A stretch of 64,000 bases of DNA from an uncultured Bacteroidia bacterium (GTDB taxonomy: Bacteria; Bacteroidota; Bacteroidia; Bacteroidales; ML635J-15). The position numbers and the translations under genes are program-made. The notes under the pieces are model-generated. The model ran no database searches. It had not been told where the DNA came from and was given only the letters and a program-made list of their open reading frames with translations. Below, piece by piece: positions 1 to 9,290 of this stretch. Location: positions 213,664-277,663 of the forward strand of contig CACYQN010000001.1 in assembly GCA_902776565.1 (NCBI GenBank), read 5' to 3'. The number at the start of each line of letters is the position of its first letter. The first letter of the stretch is position 1.

Positions 1-286
1 TCTGGTCCTTCTTGATTTCGATTTTAGGTTTCGGAATTAGCGTGCCTTCAACCTTCTTTATGTTGTCCTTTATGTTCTCGACAACGTTGCTTGCGAATTC
101 CTTGAACTGCTTGTTGTAATTGTCCTTGGCTTTTTCCACCACTACTATCTCCGACATTCGGACTGGATATTCAAAGTCGTTGTCGTCCTTTACAATCACT
201 TGATTTTTAGGCAGAATCTTCACGACAGTTCCGCCACCGACATCGTTTAGGAACCTAACTTTATCGCCAATACTGATTAAATCCAT
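1..286 (-). CDS. DUF2027/Smr-family protein, N-terminal part (runs off left edge)
   Basis: The first 95 residues are visible; the gene continues beyond base 1. The ATG is at 286-284. The N-terminus reads MDLISIGDKVRFLND, then GGGTVVKI, then ...VIVKDDNDFEYPVRMSE. This pattern of a small SH3-like barrel (GDKVRFLN-x-VGGG-V) is typical of the Bacteroidota DUF2027 family, which normally carries a C-terminal Smr (MutS2-related nuclease-like) domain. Residues 55-95 are Lys-rich and probably form the linker. The Smr part is outside the window, so its presence is an expectation from the family, not something seen. The gene is divergent from queA and separated from it by a very short intergenic stretch. 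Confidence 0.75.
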   Translation of the reverse strand, partial: MDLISIGDKVRFLNDVGGGTVVKILPKNQVIVKDDNDFEYPVRMSEIVVVEKAKDNYNKQFKEFASNVVENIKDNIKKVEGTLIPKPKIEIKKDQ

Positions 287-295
287 AAGAATTAT

Positions 296-303
296 TATTT
301 TTG
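296..303 (+). promoter_or_regulatory. -7 promoter box TATTTTTG before queA
   Basis: Perfect match to the Bacteroidota -7 consensus TAnnTTTG. Transcription should start near 310, which rules out the TTG at 301 as a start codon and favours the GTG at 322. No clear -33 TTTG is visible. Confidence 0.5.
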
Positions 304-321
304 CGCAAATTTAATAAAAAA

Positions 322-1548
322 GTGATTCGTAACATTAACATAAACGACTATAATTACGACTTGCCCGACGAGAAAATCGCAAAATATCCTCTTGATGAGC
401 GTGATATGTCGAAACTGCTTGTTTTCGACGGCGATAAGATAGAGGAGGACAGGTTTCGCAATATAAGCACGCATCTGCCGGCAGGAAGTCTTTTGCTGTT
501 CAACGACACCAAAGTTATAAATGCGCGTATGATTTTTGAGAAGGAGACTGGTGCGCGGATTGAAGTTTTCTGTCTCGACCCGATTTCGCCAAGCGACTAC
601 GCGCAGGCGTTTGCGCAGAATGGTCGTTGCTCGTGGAAATGCTTGGTGGGCAACAGCAAGAAATGGAAGGACGGTCGCTTGAAAAAGAACATCATCGTTG
701 ACGGCAAAAATCTTGACCTATATATTACCCGTGTGCGCGAGATTGGTAATTCGTTTGAAATTCTTTTTGAATGGGATAATCCCGATATTTGCTTTTCGCA
801 GATAATAGATGTTGCCGGCAATATTCCAATTCCACCATATCTTAACCGCAACAGCGAGGACATTGACAAGGTGCGTTACCAGACGGTATATAGCCATTAT
901 CAAGGTTCGGTGGCAGCTCCGACGGCCGGTCTTCATTTCACCGAGCGTGTGATGGGCGATTTGAAGAAATGCAATATTCAATCCGATGCCGTTACACTGC
1001 ACGTTGGTGCGGGAACTTTCCAGCCTGTGAAAACCGACAATGCCGCCGAGCACGAAATGCACACCGAACATTTCATTGTTAAGCGCACCACTATCGAAAA
1101 AATCGTGCAATATCTTGGCAATATTACAATTACTGGGACAACAACGGTGCGTACAGTTGAAAGTTTGTTCTGCTTGGGAGCGCAAATTTTTGAAAATAAA
1201 GATGTTGACGCAGAGGAATTCCACGTTTCGCAATGGGAGGCGTATGAGTACAAAGATAAGTATAATGTTCGCGAGATTCTTGAGAATCTTTTGTCGTGGA
1301 TGACTGCTAAAGGATTGGAATATATAAGGTGTGCCACTCAGATAATGATAGTTCCGGGATTTAGGTTCCGTATTACCGACAGGCTAATTACGAATTTCCA
1401 TCAGCCGAAATCGACGCTTTTGCTTTTGTTGTCGGCATTTATCGGCGATGAGTGGCGCAAGGTTTACGGATACGCGCTGGAGAATAATTTTAGATTCTTG
1501 AGTTACGGCGATTCGTGCTTGTTTTTGAATAAAAAAGAAAGCAAATGA
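322..1548 (+). CDS. queA: S-adenosylmethionine:tRNA ribosyltransferase-isomerase (QueA)
   Basis: Transfers and isomerises the ribosyl group of SAM onto 7-aminomethyl-7-deazaguanine in tRNA, giving epoxyqueuosine, the penultimate step of queuosine synthesis in the cytoplasm. Family motifs are clear: DYNYDLPDEKIAKYPL at the start, FNDTKVINAR near residue 60, AAPTAGLHFT near 198-207, and FHQPKSTLLLL near the C-terminus. The 408-residue length is longer than the roughly 350 residues of E. coli QueA. The reading frame is open from a TTG at 301, but that codon lies inside the -7 promoter box, so I chose the GTG at 322. The stop overlaps the ATG of the acyltransferase gene by 4 bp (ATGA), so the two are probably cotranscribed and translationally coupled. 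Confidence 0.9.
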   Translation: MIRNININDYNYDLPDEKIAKYPLDERDMSKLLVFDGDKIEEDRFRNISTHLPAGSLLLFNDTKVINARMIFEKETGARIEVFCLDPISPSDYAQAFAQNGRCSWKCLVGNSKKWKDGRLKKNIIVDGKNLDLYITRVREIGNSFEILFEWDNPDICFSQIIDVAGNIPIPPYLNRNSEDIDKVRYQTVYSHYQGSVAAPTAGLHFTERVMGDLKKCNIQSDAVTLHVGAGTFQPVKTDNAAEHEMHTEHFIVKRTTIEKIVQYLGNITITGTTTVRTVESLFCLGAQIFENKDVDAEEFHVSQWEAYEYKDKYNVREILENLLSWMTAKGLEYIRCATQIMIVPGFRFRITDRLITNFHQPKSTLLLLLSAFIGDEWRKVYGYALENNFRFLSYGDSCLFLNKKESK

Positions 1549-2891
1549 TTGATTTTACGAATATAGAGAAGCGCAACGTTTCATACGAAATATGTTACAT
1601 TTGGGTTTGGTATGCCTTCAATAAACTGTTTTTTCGCAATTTTGAAATCAAAGGAAAGGAAAACATTCCCGATGAACCTTTTCTCATAATTTGCAACCAC
1701 CAGAACGGTTTGATTGATGCAATGCTGCCAGTTTTTGGCATTCCGAACCATAGGATGGTGTTCATTGCTCGTGGCGATATTTTCAAGAAGGACAAGGTTG
1801 CCAAGATACTGAAATGGTGCAGGGTGCTTCCTGCGTTTCGTGTGCGCGACACTGGCAAGGAAAATCTTGGGGAGAACGACAAGATTTTTGAACTTGCAGC
1901 CAATATCCTCAACAATGGCAAGATTGTGGGACTTTTCCCTGAGGCGGCTTTGCAGTACGACAGGTCGATGGGGTCGTTCAAGAAGGGTTTTGCCAGAATC
2001 GCTTTCCGTGCCGAGGAAATTGCTGGTTTCAATCTGCATCTGAAGATTCTTCCGATGGCAAACTACTACGAAAATTTCTATAGTGCAGGACATAGTGCGT
2101 TGCTCAACATCGGAAAACCTTTCGAGTTCGGCGAACTGCTTGAACTTTACCGCGAACATCCCGAGGCTGCCTATCGCCAGCTTGCTTTGAAGGCTCAGGA
2201 ACATGTCCGTCCGCTTATGCTCGACATTGCCGACAAGGAAAACAACGGGCAGTTGGATGCCTTGAGGGAAATTTACCGCGAATTCAAGTATGGCAAGAGG
2301 GCAAGGCGTATGCAAATGTCGGAGCGATTGGCTTCTGACCAGACTATGCTCGAAAACTTTAGGAAACTAAAGGAAAATTCTCCCGAAAAGTTCGCGTGGT
2401 TCATGGAAAAGACAAAGCGGTATTCCGATTTGCTAATTAAGTTGAATTTTAGGAACTGGCTGATAGATAAGAGTTTAGGATTGTTTGCGATGGTGCTTTT
2501 GTCCTTGCTGTCGCTTGTGTTTGCTCCGTTTTATGCTGTGCTTTGGCTGTTGAACATTGTCCCTTACAAACTGCCCGAGTTAGTTGTCAAGAAACTGAAA
2601 GACAAGCGGATGTCGGCATCTATGCGTCTGGGTATCGGTGCCGTGGCGACATATCCGATATGGAATCTGCTGTTGTTCGGACTTTCGTTCATAATTCCGT
2701 GGCCGTGGTGGTGTTCGCTCATATTTTTGGCATTGCTGACGGTTTTCCCGATTCTGTTTATTGCGTTAAGGCATTGGTTTGTAAAAATTTACCATAGATG
2801 GAGATATTTTGCAAAGCAGGGAAGTGATTCTGAGACTTTGGAAGCTATTGCCTTAAAAGCGGAAATGTTCGAGGAATTTAAGAGAATGTAA
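1545..2891 (+). CDS. 1-acylglycerol-3-phosphate acyltransferase-like (PlsC-type) membrane protein
   Basis: Probable acyltransferase of phospholipid or related lipid synthesis at the inner membrane. The PlsC/GPAT active-site motif appears as NHQNGLID with His52 and Asp58. This is a five-residue spacing instead of the usual HX4D, and as I recall such spacing occurs in some Bacteroidota and fungal acyltransferases. The second motif is FPEAAL (131-136) followed by FKKGFARIA. The middle (about 230-300) is a charged helical region. The C-terminal third has two or three strongly hydrophobic segments (about residues 308-340 and 365-400), which is more membrane sequence than a minimal PlsC has. It overlaps queA by 4 bp. 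Its 3' end converges on the MATE gene with 3 bp between stops. The acyl acceptor cannot be told from sequence. Confidence 0.75.
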   Translation: MIDFTNIEKRNVSYEICYIWVWYAFNKLFFRNFEIKGKENIPDEPFLIICNHQNGLIDAMLPVFGIPNHRMVFIARGDIFKKDKVAKILKWCRVLPAFRVRDTGKENLGENDKIFELAANILNNGKIVGLFPEAALQYDRSMGSFKKGFARIAFRAEEIAGFNLHLKILPMANYYENFYSAGHSALLNIGKPFEFGELLELYREHPEAAYRQLALKAQEHVRPLMLDIADKENNGQLDALREIYREFKYGKRARRMQMSERLASDQTMLENFRKLKENSPEKFAWFMEKTKRYSDLLIKLNFRNWLIDKSLGLFAMVLLSLLSLVFAPFYAVLWLLNIVPYKLPELVVKKLKDKRMSASMRLGIGAVATYPIWNLLLFGLSFIIPWPWWCSLIFLALLTVFPILFIALRHWFVKIYHRWRYFAKQGSDSETLEAIALKAEMFEEFKRM

Positions 2892-2894
2892 GTT

Positions 2895-4238
2895 TTATTT
2901 CCTCCATTTTGCCAGCTTCATATATGCATACGAGTGCGTGAACATCAGGAAGCCGTAGATTACTTCGGTACACCATATCCATTCCACATCGAGATTCCAG
3001 ATGTTTGCGCTTAAATATAGGTATGTGATATATACTACAAGCACTCCTGCTTCGAGTAGCAAGGCCGACATTGTATGTCCAGTTCCTGAAATGAATTCGA
3101 AGTATATCATTGCAGGGGCGAGGACAAGCGTTGCGACAAGTACTACATATATGGTATTCACCGAGTTCTGCGCCAGAATAAGGTCGTCGGTATAGATGCG
3201 TGCAATGTACTGCGGTATGCAGGCGCAGATGACTACGAGCGGAATTATTGTAGCAAGGCTCATCTTGGCAATCTTGACCAATGTGCGAGGAATTTCATCC
3301 TGCTTGTCTGCTCCGATAAGTCTGCTAGTCAGAGTGTTGGATGTCGCACTGAAGGCAAAGACGGGAATCGTTACCAGCATATATACGCTTCGCACTATGC
3401 CCGAAATTGCTATTGGCATTTCACCGGTGTGTTCTATCATTGCAAAGAATACAAACCATAGTCCGAATGACATAAGTCGCTGAAGCATAGTTGGAAATGC
3501 CAATTTTAGCACCGATTTCAGCAGTTGCGGTTCAATTTTGCCAAACTCAAACAATGCGTATTTCCTGAACGGAATCATTTTCAGCGTATGGAATACAAAC
3601 AGCAGTAGCGCCGACAATTCTGCGCAAACCGACGCGAGTCCAGCTCCGCGTATTCCCATCTCGGGAAAACCGAGGTTGCCGAAAATGAGCGCGTAGTCGA
3701 GGAAAATGTTTACTGCGGCCATCAGAATGGTCGTGTAGGTAATGATTTTTGTGTTTGACAGCCCGATGTAGAGCGAACGGAACAGGTAGTTGATGCAAAC
3801 GATTACAATTCCGTAGTGTCTGTAGTTTATAAATTGTGTGGCTGCTTCATATACGTTTGGCGAGTCGATTATGAGGTCGAGCAGAATGTCGGAAAGGAAA
3901 TGCATTATCAACCAGAGCATTATGCCGAGAATGGTCGTGAATAGCAGTCCGTGTTCAAACACTACACCTATCTGCCGATAGTTCTGTTCTCCAAGCCGTC
4001 GTGCAATTATGATTTGTACGCCGATGGCAAATCCCATAGCCAATGCAGTGAAAACCAAGTAGTAGATTCCTCCAAGCATAACGGCTCCTAGTTCCACGTT
4101 GCCAACGTGACCGATGAACACAGTGTTGACAAATACCATTATCGTCTGCGCAAGGTTGCCGAAAATTATCGGGTAGGAAATTTGCCAGATTTCCTTGTTC
4201 GTGACCGACAGCGCGGGCTTGGTAGTTGTTGCGTTCAT
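2895..4238 (-). CDS. MATE family efflux transporter
   Basis: A 447-residue polytopic membrane protein with the MATE pattern: an N-terminal IWQISYPIIFGNLAQTIM segment, VFIGHVG, IIIARRLGEQNYRQIG, and a second half beginning LKLAFPTMLQRLMSF. About twelve hydrophobic helices in two pseudo-symmetric halves are expected. Family members export cationic drugs or metabolites in exchange for Na+ or H+. The start ATG (4238-4236) lies 6 bp after the stop of the upstream C25 protease gene on the same strand, so the two may share a transcript. The functional link between protease and exporter is unclear. The substrate is unknown. Confidence 0.88.
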   Translation of the reverse strand: MNATTTKPALSVTNKEIWQISYPIIFGNLAQTIMVFVNTVFIGHVGNVELGAVMLGGIYYLVFTALAMGFAIGVQIIIARRLGEQNYRQIGVVFEHGLLFTTILGIMLWLIMHFLSDILLDLIIDSPNVYEAATQFINYRHYGIVIVCINYLFRSLYIGLSNTKIITYTTILMAAVNIFLDYALIFGNLGFPEMGIRGAGLASVCAELSALLLFVFHTLKMIPFRKYALFEFGKIEPQLLKSVLKLAFPTMLQRLMSFGLWFVFFAMIEHTGEMPIAISGIVRSVYMLVTIPVFAFSATSNTLTSRLIGADKQDEIPRTLVKIAKMSLATIIPLVVICACIPQYIARIYTDDLILAQNSVNTIYVVLVATLVLAPAMIYFEFISGTGHTMSALLLEAGVLVVYITYLYLSANIWNLDVEWIWCTEVIYGFLMFTHSYAYMKLAKWRK

Positions 4239-4244
4239 ACAGTT

Positions 4245-7200
4245 CTACTGCTTGATAATCTTGTACTTGTAAGTCGTGTCGTCCGACAAGATGCTGATTA
4301 CATACATTCCGTTCGGAAAACCTTGCAAATTTAGGGAGTTTTGTCCGGATGATAGTTTTCCAAGTGCAATATTTTTTCCACAGAGGTCGCTAACGGTGTA
4401 TTCGCAGGACTGATTTCCAAGGTATTCTATTGTGAAATTTCCGTCGGACGGATTGGGGAATATTATTGTATTTCTTTCCAAAATGACATTGTTTCCAACC
4501 AAAATTGTCTGTACTTCAGCGGTTTCGGATTCTCCTAGGCTACATACGCTTGTCAGTGTGTAATTGTGCTCTGTAATGCTAGCATTGTCGATTACAAAAG
4601 TTGTATCTGTCGTACTGCCAACGAGTTGCCCCGATTCGTAGATGTTGTAGGCGATTGCGTTCGCTACTGGCGACCAGAGAATTGAATCGTTTTCTGCCGT
4701 TATGTAGCAAATGGCATTTTCGGGAGCGTCGCATTGTTCGTGAAATACTGATATGCAGGCAGTTGTGTCGGTGTAGAGATTTGTGTTGCAAGTCGGACGA
4801 ACCGAGAAGCAATGCTCACCGTTGCCGAGGTCTGTAAGAATAAGTGTGTCGCCCTGGATATTATGTTCAAGCAGATTTCCATTATCGTAAATGTCAATAG
4901 ATTCAATCGGATACAGCCTGTAGCCTGATATTTTTATGTCGTCGATGCAGAGGAAATTCTTGTTGCGGGAGAAATTCCGTATTGCAACGTATTGTGCGGA
5001 ATCGGGCACCTGATATGTTTTTAATGTCCACGCATCGGGGTCTGCCGAGCCTCTCACAGTACAGGAGTCAAGTCTTATTATGGCGCTGTCGCTGAGGTAA
5101 TATACTTCCATTGTCTCCCAATAGCTTGACTGGTGGCTTCCTCGTACATAGAACGAAAATTCAAAGTCACCGGCAAAGTCTAATTCCCTGCTGAAAATCC
5201 AGTCGTTTGTGGTGAGGGTGTTGCTTCTGATACTTGCAAGGAACTGATTTCCAGAGTGCGGGTGAATTTTCGTGTAAAGATTGCTAGTGTCCGAATACAC
5301 CATTTCGGGACGGAAGGCGATGAAAGCCATCTTTTCGCGGTTGTTGGGGAAGGTGTAGCCCGAAATAACGCCAGTCTGCGAGTCATCGCCATCGAGGTAC
5401 TTCCAGCCGGCTTTACCTTCGGGGTTAATTGTGAATGACGGGTAGTCGTCGCGGTCCTCAAAGTCGTCAAAAATGGTGAATTGCTTTACTGTCAAGTCGT
5501 TCCATGTGAGAATGCAACTGTCGTTTGTGTATTCAGCCCTTAAAATGTCGGGGGCGTAACATTCCTGTCCGTTCAGCGAAATGTGCAGTTGCCTTTCGAT
5601 GGAAGTGTCGTTGTATTCAATGTTTGCCGTGAGATTTATCGTGTGTCCGAATGGCGCGTTTCTCGAAACTAGAATGTCAAAAGAATTGCTTTCTGCACTT
5701 TGGTCCGGCATTATTGGTGCGTAAATGGCTGAATCTGTGTTTGTTGTCAAGTATTCGTCGTCGGATGAGATTCTAATCTGGACACTATCGGACTGAACAG
5801 TTCCAAGGTTTTGCAGTGATATTGAGAGGTTTGTGCTTGTTCCTGCACTGATAGATTTGGGCGCGTAGTCGGCAATTTCAATGTACGGAATGCCCGATTC
5901 TATTACGGGAATGCTGTCGTAGATTGTTGTTGTGTTGAATGCGGTTACGACAAGCAAAGCCTTGCCTTTGTGCAGGTTATGTCCGATAGTGACAATTCCG
6001 CGCGAATTTGTGAATCCCTTGTAGTAGTTGCCGTCCTGTGAAATGCAGACGAGGGCATTTCTTACGGCTTGACCGTCGGACGTGATTTGGGTAGAGAAGT
6101 TATTCCCTTGTATTGCAATGTTTTGTGAGGATTGTATTTTGTCTGGAGTTTTAGTTCTTAGTTGCAACGAAGCATCGCCGAAACTTGTCCAGGTTTTTAC
6201 GGTTTCGATGTCGCTTTGCTGTGCCGATTCGCATAGCATAAGGTAGAATGCGTTTAGCACTACCGAACCCCAATGTGTGCGCTGTTCGTTGGTATTCAGC
6301 CCGTTGGATGTGGAGTCAGCATCATAGTCGTAGCCACCCGAAAGTATGTCGTAGAAGTAGTCCTGACCGCGCATTGGTGGATTCCACGGCTGGCTTATGC
6401 TCGACATCAGGGTTGCGACTGCGCCTCCATGCTTGGCGTTCATCCACTTGTCGGCAAAGCAGTCGCCGTTGTGGAAAGCTCCGTTTCGGCAGGCCACCGA
6501 AACCACAAATGGCAGTTTGTCGCCATTGCTGCTTGCTGTTACGTTTGATGAACCATAACTTCCTGTCAGCCAGTACGAACCGCTTCCGTGTCCGCAGTAG
6601 GCGATTGACGATGCGCCAATGTTTATGCTTGCAATCAGAGCATTCGACGAAACATTTGTTCCTTCGTCATAGTGCTGGGAATGAACGTTATAGGTAAAAT
6701 CAGCAAGCCTATTGTCGTAAATTTTCCTGACGTGTTCATAGTCGAGTTCATCATCGTCGCCGGGACCTTCGCCAGAGCCAATTCCAATGAAGCGGTCGCG
6801 CCAGTCACGGTTGTTGTTGGGATTTTTCTCGTAGTTGATGCTTTTCTGTATTTGCGTGGAAAGTTCTTCTTCGTTGGCGCACACAAACCTGCCTATTGCA
6901 AGGTCGGGGCAGTCGTCGCCACCCGAAACGCAGCCAAGTGCGGGGTCGGTGGGGCAGTCGGGGCAAGTTTCTGTGCCTAAGGTGTTCGACTGCACGTCGT
7001 TCCAGTTGCCGACAAGTTGGACATATAGCAGATTGGGGTTTTGGCTGTATGCCTGAGCAATCTTTGAAGTGACATTTTCGGCAGAATCGCAGTGCATTAT
7101 AGTTACGTCGTAGCCCATTTCGCGTTTCCACCTTATGTATGGAGCAAGTGCAGAATCGTATCTTTCGGGTGTGATGACAAGAATGTTTCCGTAGTCGTAG

Positions 7201-7778
7201 TTGGGCAACGGAGTTATCACGCGCGACTTGCTGTGGGAGACTTTGATAGCTATTCTGTCGTAGATTCTAAGTGTTTGCCTTGCCGAATTGTACTGGAATG
7301 GGAAAATCCTTATGTTGGTTTTTGGCTCGTTGCGGAAAGAGAAAGTTTCTATTTTTATGTTTTCGCGTGGATACCATTCGTCCGAAATCGATTCTGCTTT
7401 TATTATATAAGGTATGGAATCGGGATTTTGCTCGCGATAGACTATTCCGCGTGACGGCAGAATGGGGTAGGGAAGCCTAAGTTCGTGATATTCCGATTTG
7501 CTGGTGTCGATTGTGATTATGTCATAGTCTGAATGGTCAACAGTTGTGCTTGCAAATGGCAGTTCCGCCCAGCCCATCTTTTCTAGGAAAACATTTTTTC
7601 CGAAAGCTATCTTCGAGAACCTACCGTTTGCCGTTGAAATTTCGGTTAGTTTGTAGTCCTTTATGGAAAATTCGATGTATGAATCACCGTTTTTGTCCGA
7701 ATGTGTGATTGCATAGTTCTGCGACATCGCCGACAATGCGGCAAATGCACATAGTACAAGCATCAGCAATCGTTTCAT
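4245..7778 (-). CDS. Gingipain-like C25 cysteine protease with cleaved-adhesin-like domain and T9SS sorting domain
   Basis: Predicted secreted or surface cysteine protease, 1,177 residues from the ATG at 7778-7776; an upstream in-frame extension is not needed because the signal peptide MKRLLMLVLCAFAALSAMSQ begins here. A propeptide-like region is followed by the C25 domain. The catalytic pair is visible as AYCGHGSG (His397) and SVACRNGAF (Cys430), with the same 33-residue spacing as in RgpB (His211/Cys244). After an Ig-like segment comes a domain resembling the gingipain cleaved-adhesin/MAM-like module (FDDFEDRDDYP..., GNQFLASIRS..., NDWIFSRELDF). The C-terminus is a type A T9SS sorting domain (FPNPSDGNFTIE ... 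GMYVISI ... KIIK). Cleavage specificity cannot be read off the sequence. MATE gene follows 6 bp downstream. Confidence 0.9.
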   Translation of the reverse strand: MKRLLMLVLCAFAALSAMSQNYAITHSDKNGDSYIEFSIKDYKLTEISTANGRFSKIAFGKNVFLEKMGWAELPFASTTVDHSDYDIITIDTSKSEYHELRLPYPILPSRGIVYREQNPDSIPYIIKAESISDEWYPRENIKIETFSFRNEPKTNIRIFPFQYNSARQTLRIYDRIAIKVSHSKSRVITPLPNYDYGNILVITPERYDSALAPYIRWKREMGYDVTIMHCDSAENVTSKIAQAYSQNPNLLYVQLVGNWNDVQSNTLGTETCPDCPTDPALGCVSGGDDCPDLAIGRFVCANEEELSTQIQKSINYEKNPNNNRDWRDRFIGIGSGEGPGDDDELDYEHVRKIYDNRLADFTYNVHSQHYDEGTNVSSNALIASINIGASSIAYCGHGSGSYWLTGSYGSSNVTASSNGDKLPFVVSVACRNGAFHNGDCFADKWMNAKHGGAVATLMSSISQPWNPPMRGQDYFYDILSGGYDYDADSTSNGLNTNEQRTHWGSVVLNAFYLMLCESAQQSDIETVKTWTSFGDASLQLRTKTPDKIQSSQNIAIQGNNFSTQITSDGQAVRNALVCISQDGNYYKGFTNSRGIVTIGHNLHKGKALLVVTAFNTTTIYDSIPVIESGIPYIEIADYAPKSISAGTSTNLSISLQNLGTVQSDSVQIRISSDDEYLTTNTDSAIYAPIMPDQSAESNSFDILVSRNAPFGHTINLTANIEYNDTSIERQLHISLNGQECYAPDILRAEYTNDSCILTWNDLTVKQFTIFDDFEDRDDYPSFTINPEGKAGWKYLDGDDSQTGVISGYTFPNNREKMAFIAFRPEMVYSDTSNLYTKIHPHSGNQFLASIRSNTLTTNDWIFSRELDFAGDFEFSFYVRGSHQSSYWETMEVYYLSDSAIIRLDSCTVRGSADPDAWTLKTYQVPDSAQYVAIRNFSRNKNFLCIDDIKISGYRLYPIESIDIYDNGNLLEHNIQGDTLILTDLGNGEHCFSVRPTCNTNLYTDTTACISVFHEQCDAPENAICYITAENDSILWSPVANAIAYNIYESGQLVGSTTDTTFVIDNASITEHNYTLTSVCSLGESETAEVQTILVGNNVILERNTIIFPNPSDGNFTIEYLGNQSCEYTVSDLCGKNIALGKLSSGQNSLNLQGFPNGMYVISILSDDTTYKYKIIKQ

Positions 7779-7851
7779 ATTCGCAAACAAGCAATTACAA
7801 GGGTAGCTATATACGTGTTGACGCAATGTGCTTTTGTATTATACACTCTGA

Positions 7852-8040
7852 GTCATTCCGCAACCTTTAGCTCACGCAGCGAAGCAAGTAAAACAGAACG
7901 AACAGCATAAGGAACGTTGCTTGTGAGTTCGTTTATGCGGAATCTCCTATAGAAACGTTTTTAATTGGAGATTCCGCACAGTTGAACAATATTACGCTCC
8001 CCGTTCCGTATCGCGTTATTGTTCTAACTTGCGGAATGAC
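7852..8040. repeat. MITE-like repeat R1 with 12-bp terminal inverted repeats
   Basis: A 189-bp element bounded by GTCATTCCGCAA (7852-7863) and its perfect complement TTGCGGAATGAC (8029-8040). Inside is a perfect 11-bp hairpin, GCGGAATCTCC (7937-7947) and GGAGATTCCGC (7967-7977). No reading frame of note. Related copies lie at 19237-19427 and, inverted, at about 43556-43743. It fills most of the 284-bp gap between the divergent-facing C25 gene start and the glycosyltransferase stop. No clear target-site duplication is visible. This looks like a non-autonomous mobile or dispersed repeat; no transposase is present in the window. Confidence 0.75.
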
Positions 8041-8062
8041 TGTTCAGTAGTACAGTCTTTAG

Positions 8063-9004
8063 TCAATATATCACACTTTCCACGTTGTAGGGAGGCCGAT
8101 TTTTTACTTCGCTGTAGATGCGACCGATGTATTCGCCGATGATTCCAATCGACATTATTATGATTGAACCGAGGAACCATACCGATGCAATCAGCGAAGT
8201 CCAGCCCTTTATGCTTTCGCCGCCCAGATACGACCACAGCACATAGATGAACGAGGCTATGCTTATCAGGAAACTTATTGCTCCGACAAGGAAAATCAGT
8301 CGCAATGGTCTGGTGCTGAATGATGTTATGCCAAATATGGCGAGGTTTGTCATTTTTGCCAGCGAGAACTTCGATTTGCCAGCAATACGTTTCTGCCGGT
8401 CGTAGTAAACACAGCAGTTGCGGAAGCCCATCGATGGGATTATGCCACGCAGGAAAATGTTTTTTTCCTTGTATTGCATCAGGGCTTCTATTGATTTGCG
8501 CGACATAAGCCTGAAGTCGGCGTGGTTGGGGATAGTCTTTGTGCCGAGTAGCGACATAAACCAGTAGAAGAATGCCGCCGACCAGCGTTTCAAGAAGTTG
8601 TCGGTCTTGCGCGAATTGCGGACGCCATAGATTATTTCGTAGCCTTCGTGGAATTTGTCAATCATAGGGTCCATTGCGTTGATGTCGTCCTGCAGGTCGG
8701 CGTCGATGCTGATGCAGGCTTCGCATTTGTCGGCGACAAACCGCAAGCCGGCGAGCAGTGTGTTCTGGTGTCCGTTGTTGCACGAGAGTTTCAGTCCGCA
8801 GAATGTTTTGTCGTCGTGGCAGAGTTGCGATATGATGTCCCAGGTGCGGTCGGTACTGCCGTCGTCGATTAGGAGGATGAAACTGTCGCTGGATATTTTC
8901 CCCGCGTCGGCAAGCGATTTCATCTTGTTGCGTATGATGGCGGAACTTTTTTCCAGCACGGCTTCCTCGTTGAAGCATGGCACTATGACTGATAGCTTAT
9001 TCAT
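8063..9004 (-). CDS. Family 2 glycosyltransferase, GtrB/DPM1-like, with two membrane helices
   Basis: Probable polyprenyl-phosphate glycosyltransferase that charges undecaprenyl phosphate with a sugar on the cytoplasmic face of the inner membrane. It opens with the GT-A signature LSVIVPCFNEE (4-14), has LLIDDGSTDRTWDII and the metal-binding stretch SIDADLQDD. It ends with two hydrophobic helices (IFLVGAISFLISIASFIYV and SLIASVWFLGSIIIMSIGIIG) followed by GEYIGRIYSEVKNRPPY, which is the usual ending of bactoprenol glucosyltransferases. At 313 residues it has normal length. A -7 box on the minus strand (9013-9020) lies just before the start ATG at 9004. No partner flippase or sugar-transfer gene is adjacent. 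Confidence 0.87.
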   Translation of the reverse strand: MNKLSVIVPCFNEEAVLEKSSAIIRNKMKSLADAGKISSDSFILLIDDGSTDRTWDIISQLCHDDKTFCGLKLSCNNGHQNTLLAGLRFVADKCEACISIDADLQDDINAMDPMIDKFHEGYEIIYGVRNSRKTDNFLKRWSAAFFYWFMSLLGTKTIPNHADFRLMSRKSIEALMQYKEKNIFLRGIIPSMGFRNCCVYYDRQKRIAGKSKFSLAKMTNLAIFGITSFSTRPLRLIFLVGAISFLISIASFIYVLWSYLGGESIKGWTSLIASVWFLGSIIIMSIGIIGEYIGRIYSEVKNRPPYNVESVIY

Positions 9005-9012
9005 GTCGGATG

Positions 9013-9020
9013 CAAACTTA
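9013..9020 (-). promoter_or_regulatory. -7 promoter box TAAGTTTG before the glycosyltransferase
   Basis: Reverse strand matches TAnnTTTG, about 10 bp upstream of the start codon. This would give an almost leaderless message; no good -33 box is seen. Confidence 0.4.
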
Positions 9021-9225
9021 AATAAAAATTGTTGATTTTTATGCTAGTAAATAAAGAAAATTTATCATTGATAGTCAATGTGTTATAATTTTTCTTTAGA
9101 GGAAAAATACAATATTTTGAAGATTATACGATTCTAAAATTGATTATGTATGATACATGTTTATATATGGAACGGAATTTGTTCAATTTTAATGGGTTAT
9201 TACATTAAAAATTGTTGAAAACTTG

Positions 9226-9255
9226 TTGATAATTAAATTTTATTCAGTAGTTTTG
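9226..9255 (+). promoter_or_regulatory. Promoter TTG-N19-TAGTTTTG before the giant repeat gene
   Basis: -33 TTG at 9226-9228, 19-nt spacer, -7 TAGTTTTG at 9248-9255, the canonical Bacteroidota layout. The surrounding 286-bp gap (9005-9290) is very AT-rich and otherwise shows nothing. Confidence 0.6.
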
Positions 9256-9290
9256 CAGTCTATTATAAGCTATTATGGCGGAATTGTAAC

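Noticed and set aside
301..321. TTG at 301 as queA start
   Set aside because: It overlaps the -7 box TATTTTTG (296-303), so it would lie upstream of the transcription start; the GTG at 322 fits better.
1581..2315. A 244-codon minus-strand frame
   Set aside because: Antisense to the acyltransferase gene with its PlsC motifs on the plus strand.
6248..6697. A 149-codon plus-strand frame
   Set aside because: Antisense to the C25 catalytic domain, where the His/Cys pair proves the minus-strand reading.
7852..8040. R1 as an insertion sequence or as a plain terminator
   Set aside because: No transposase frame is present and there is no T-run after the central hairpin; terminal inverted repeats and three similar-length copies fit a non-autonomous repeat better.
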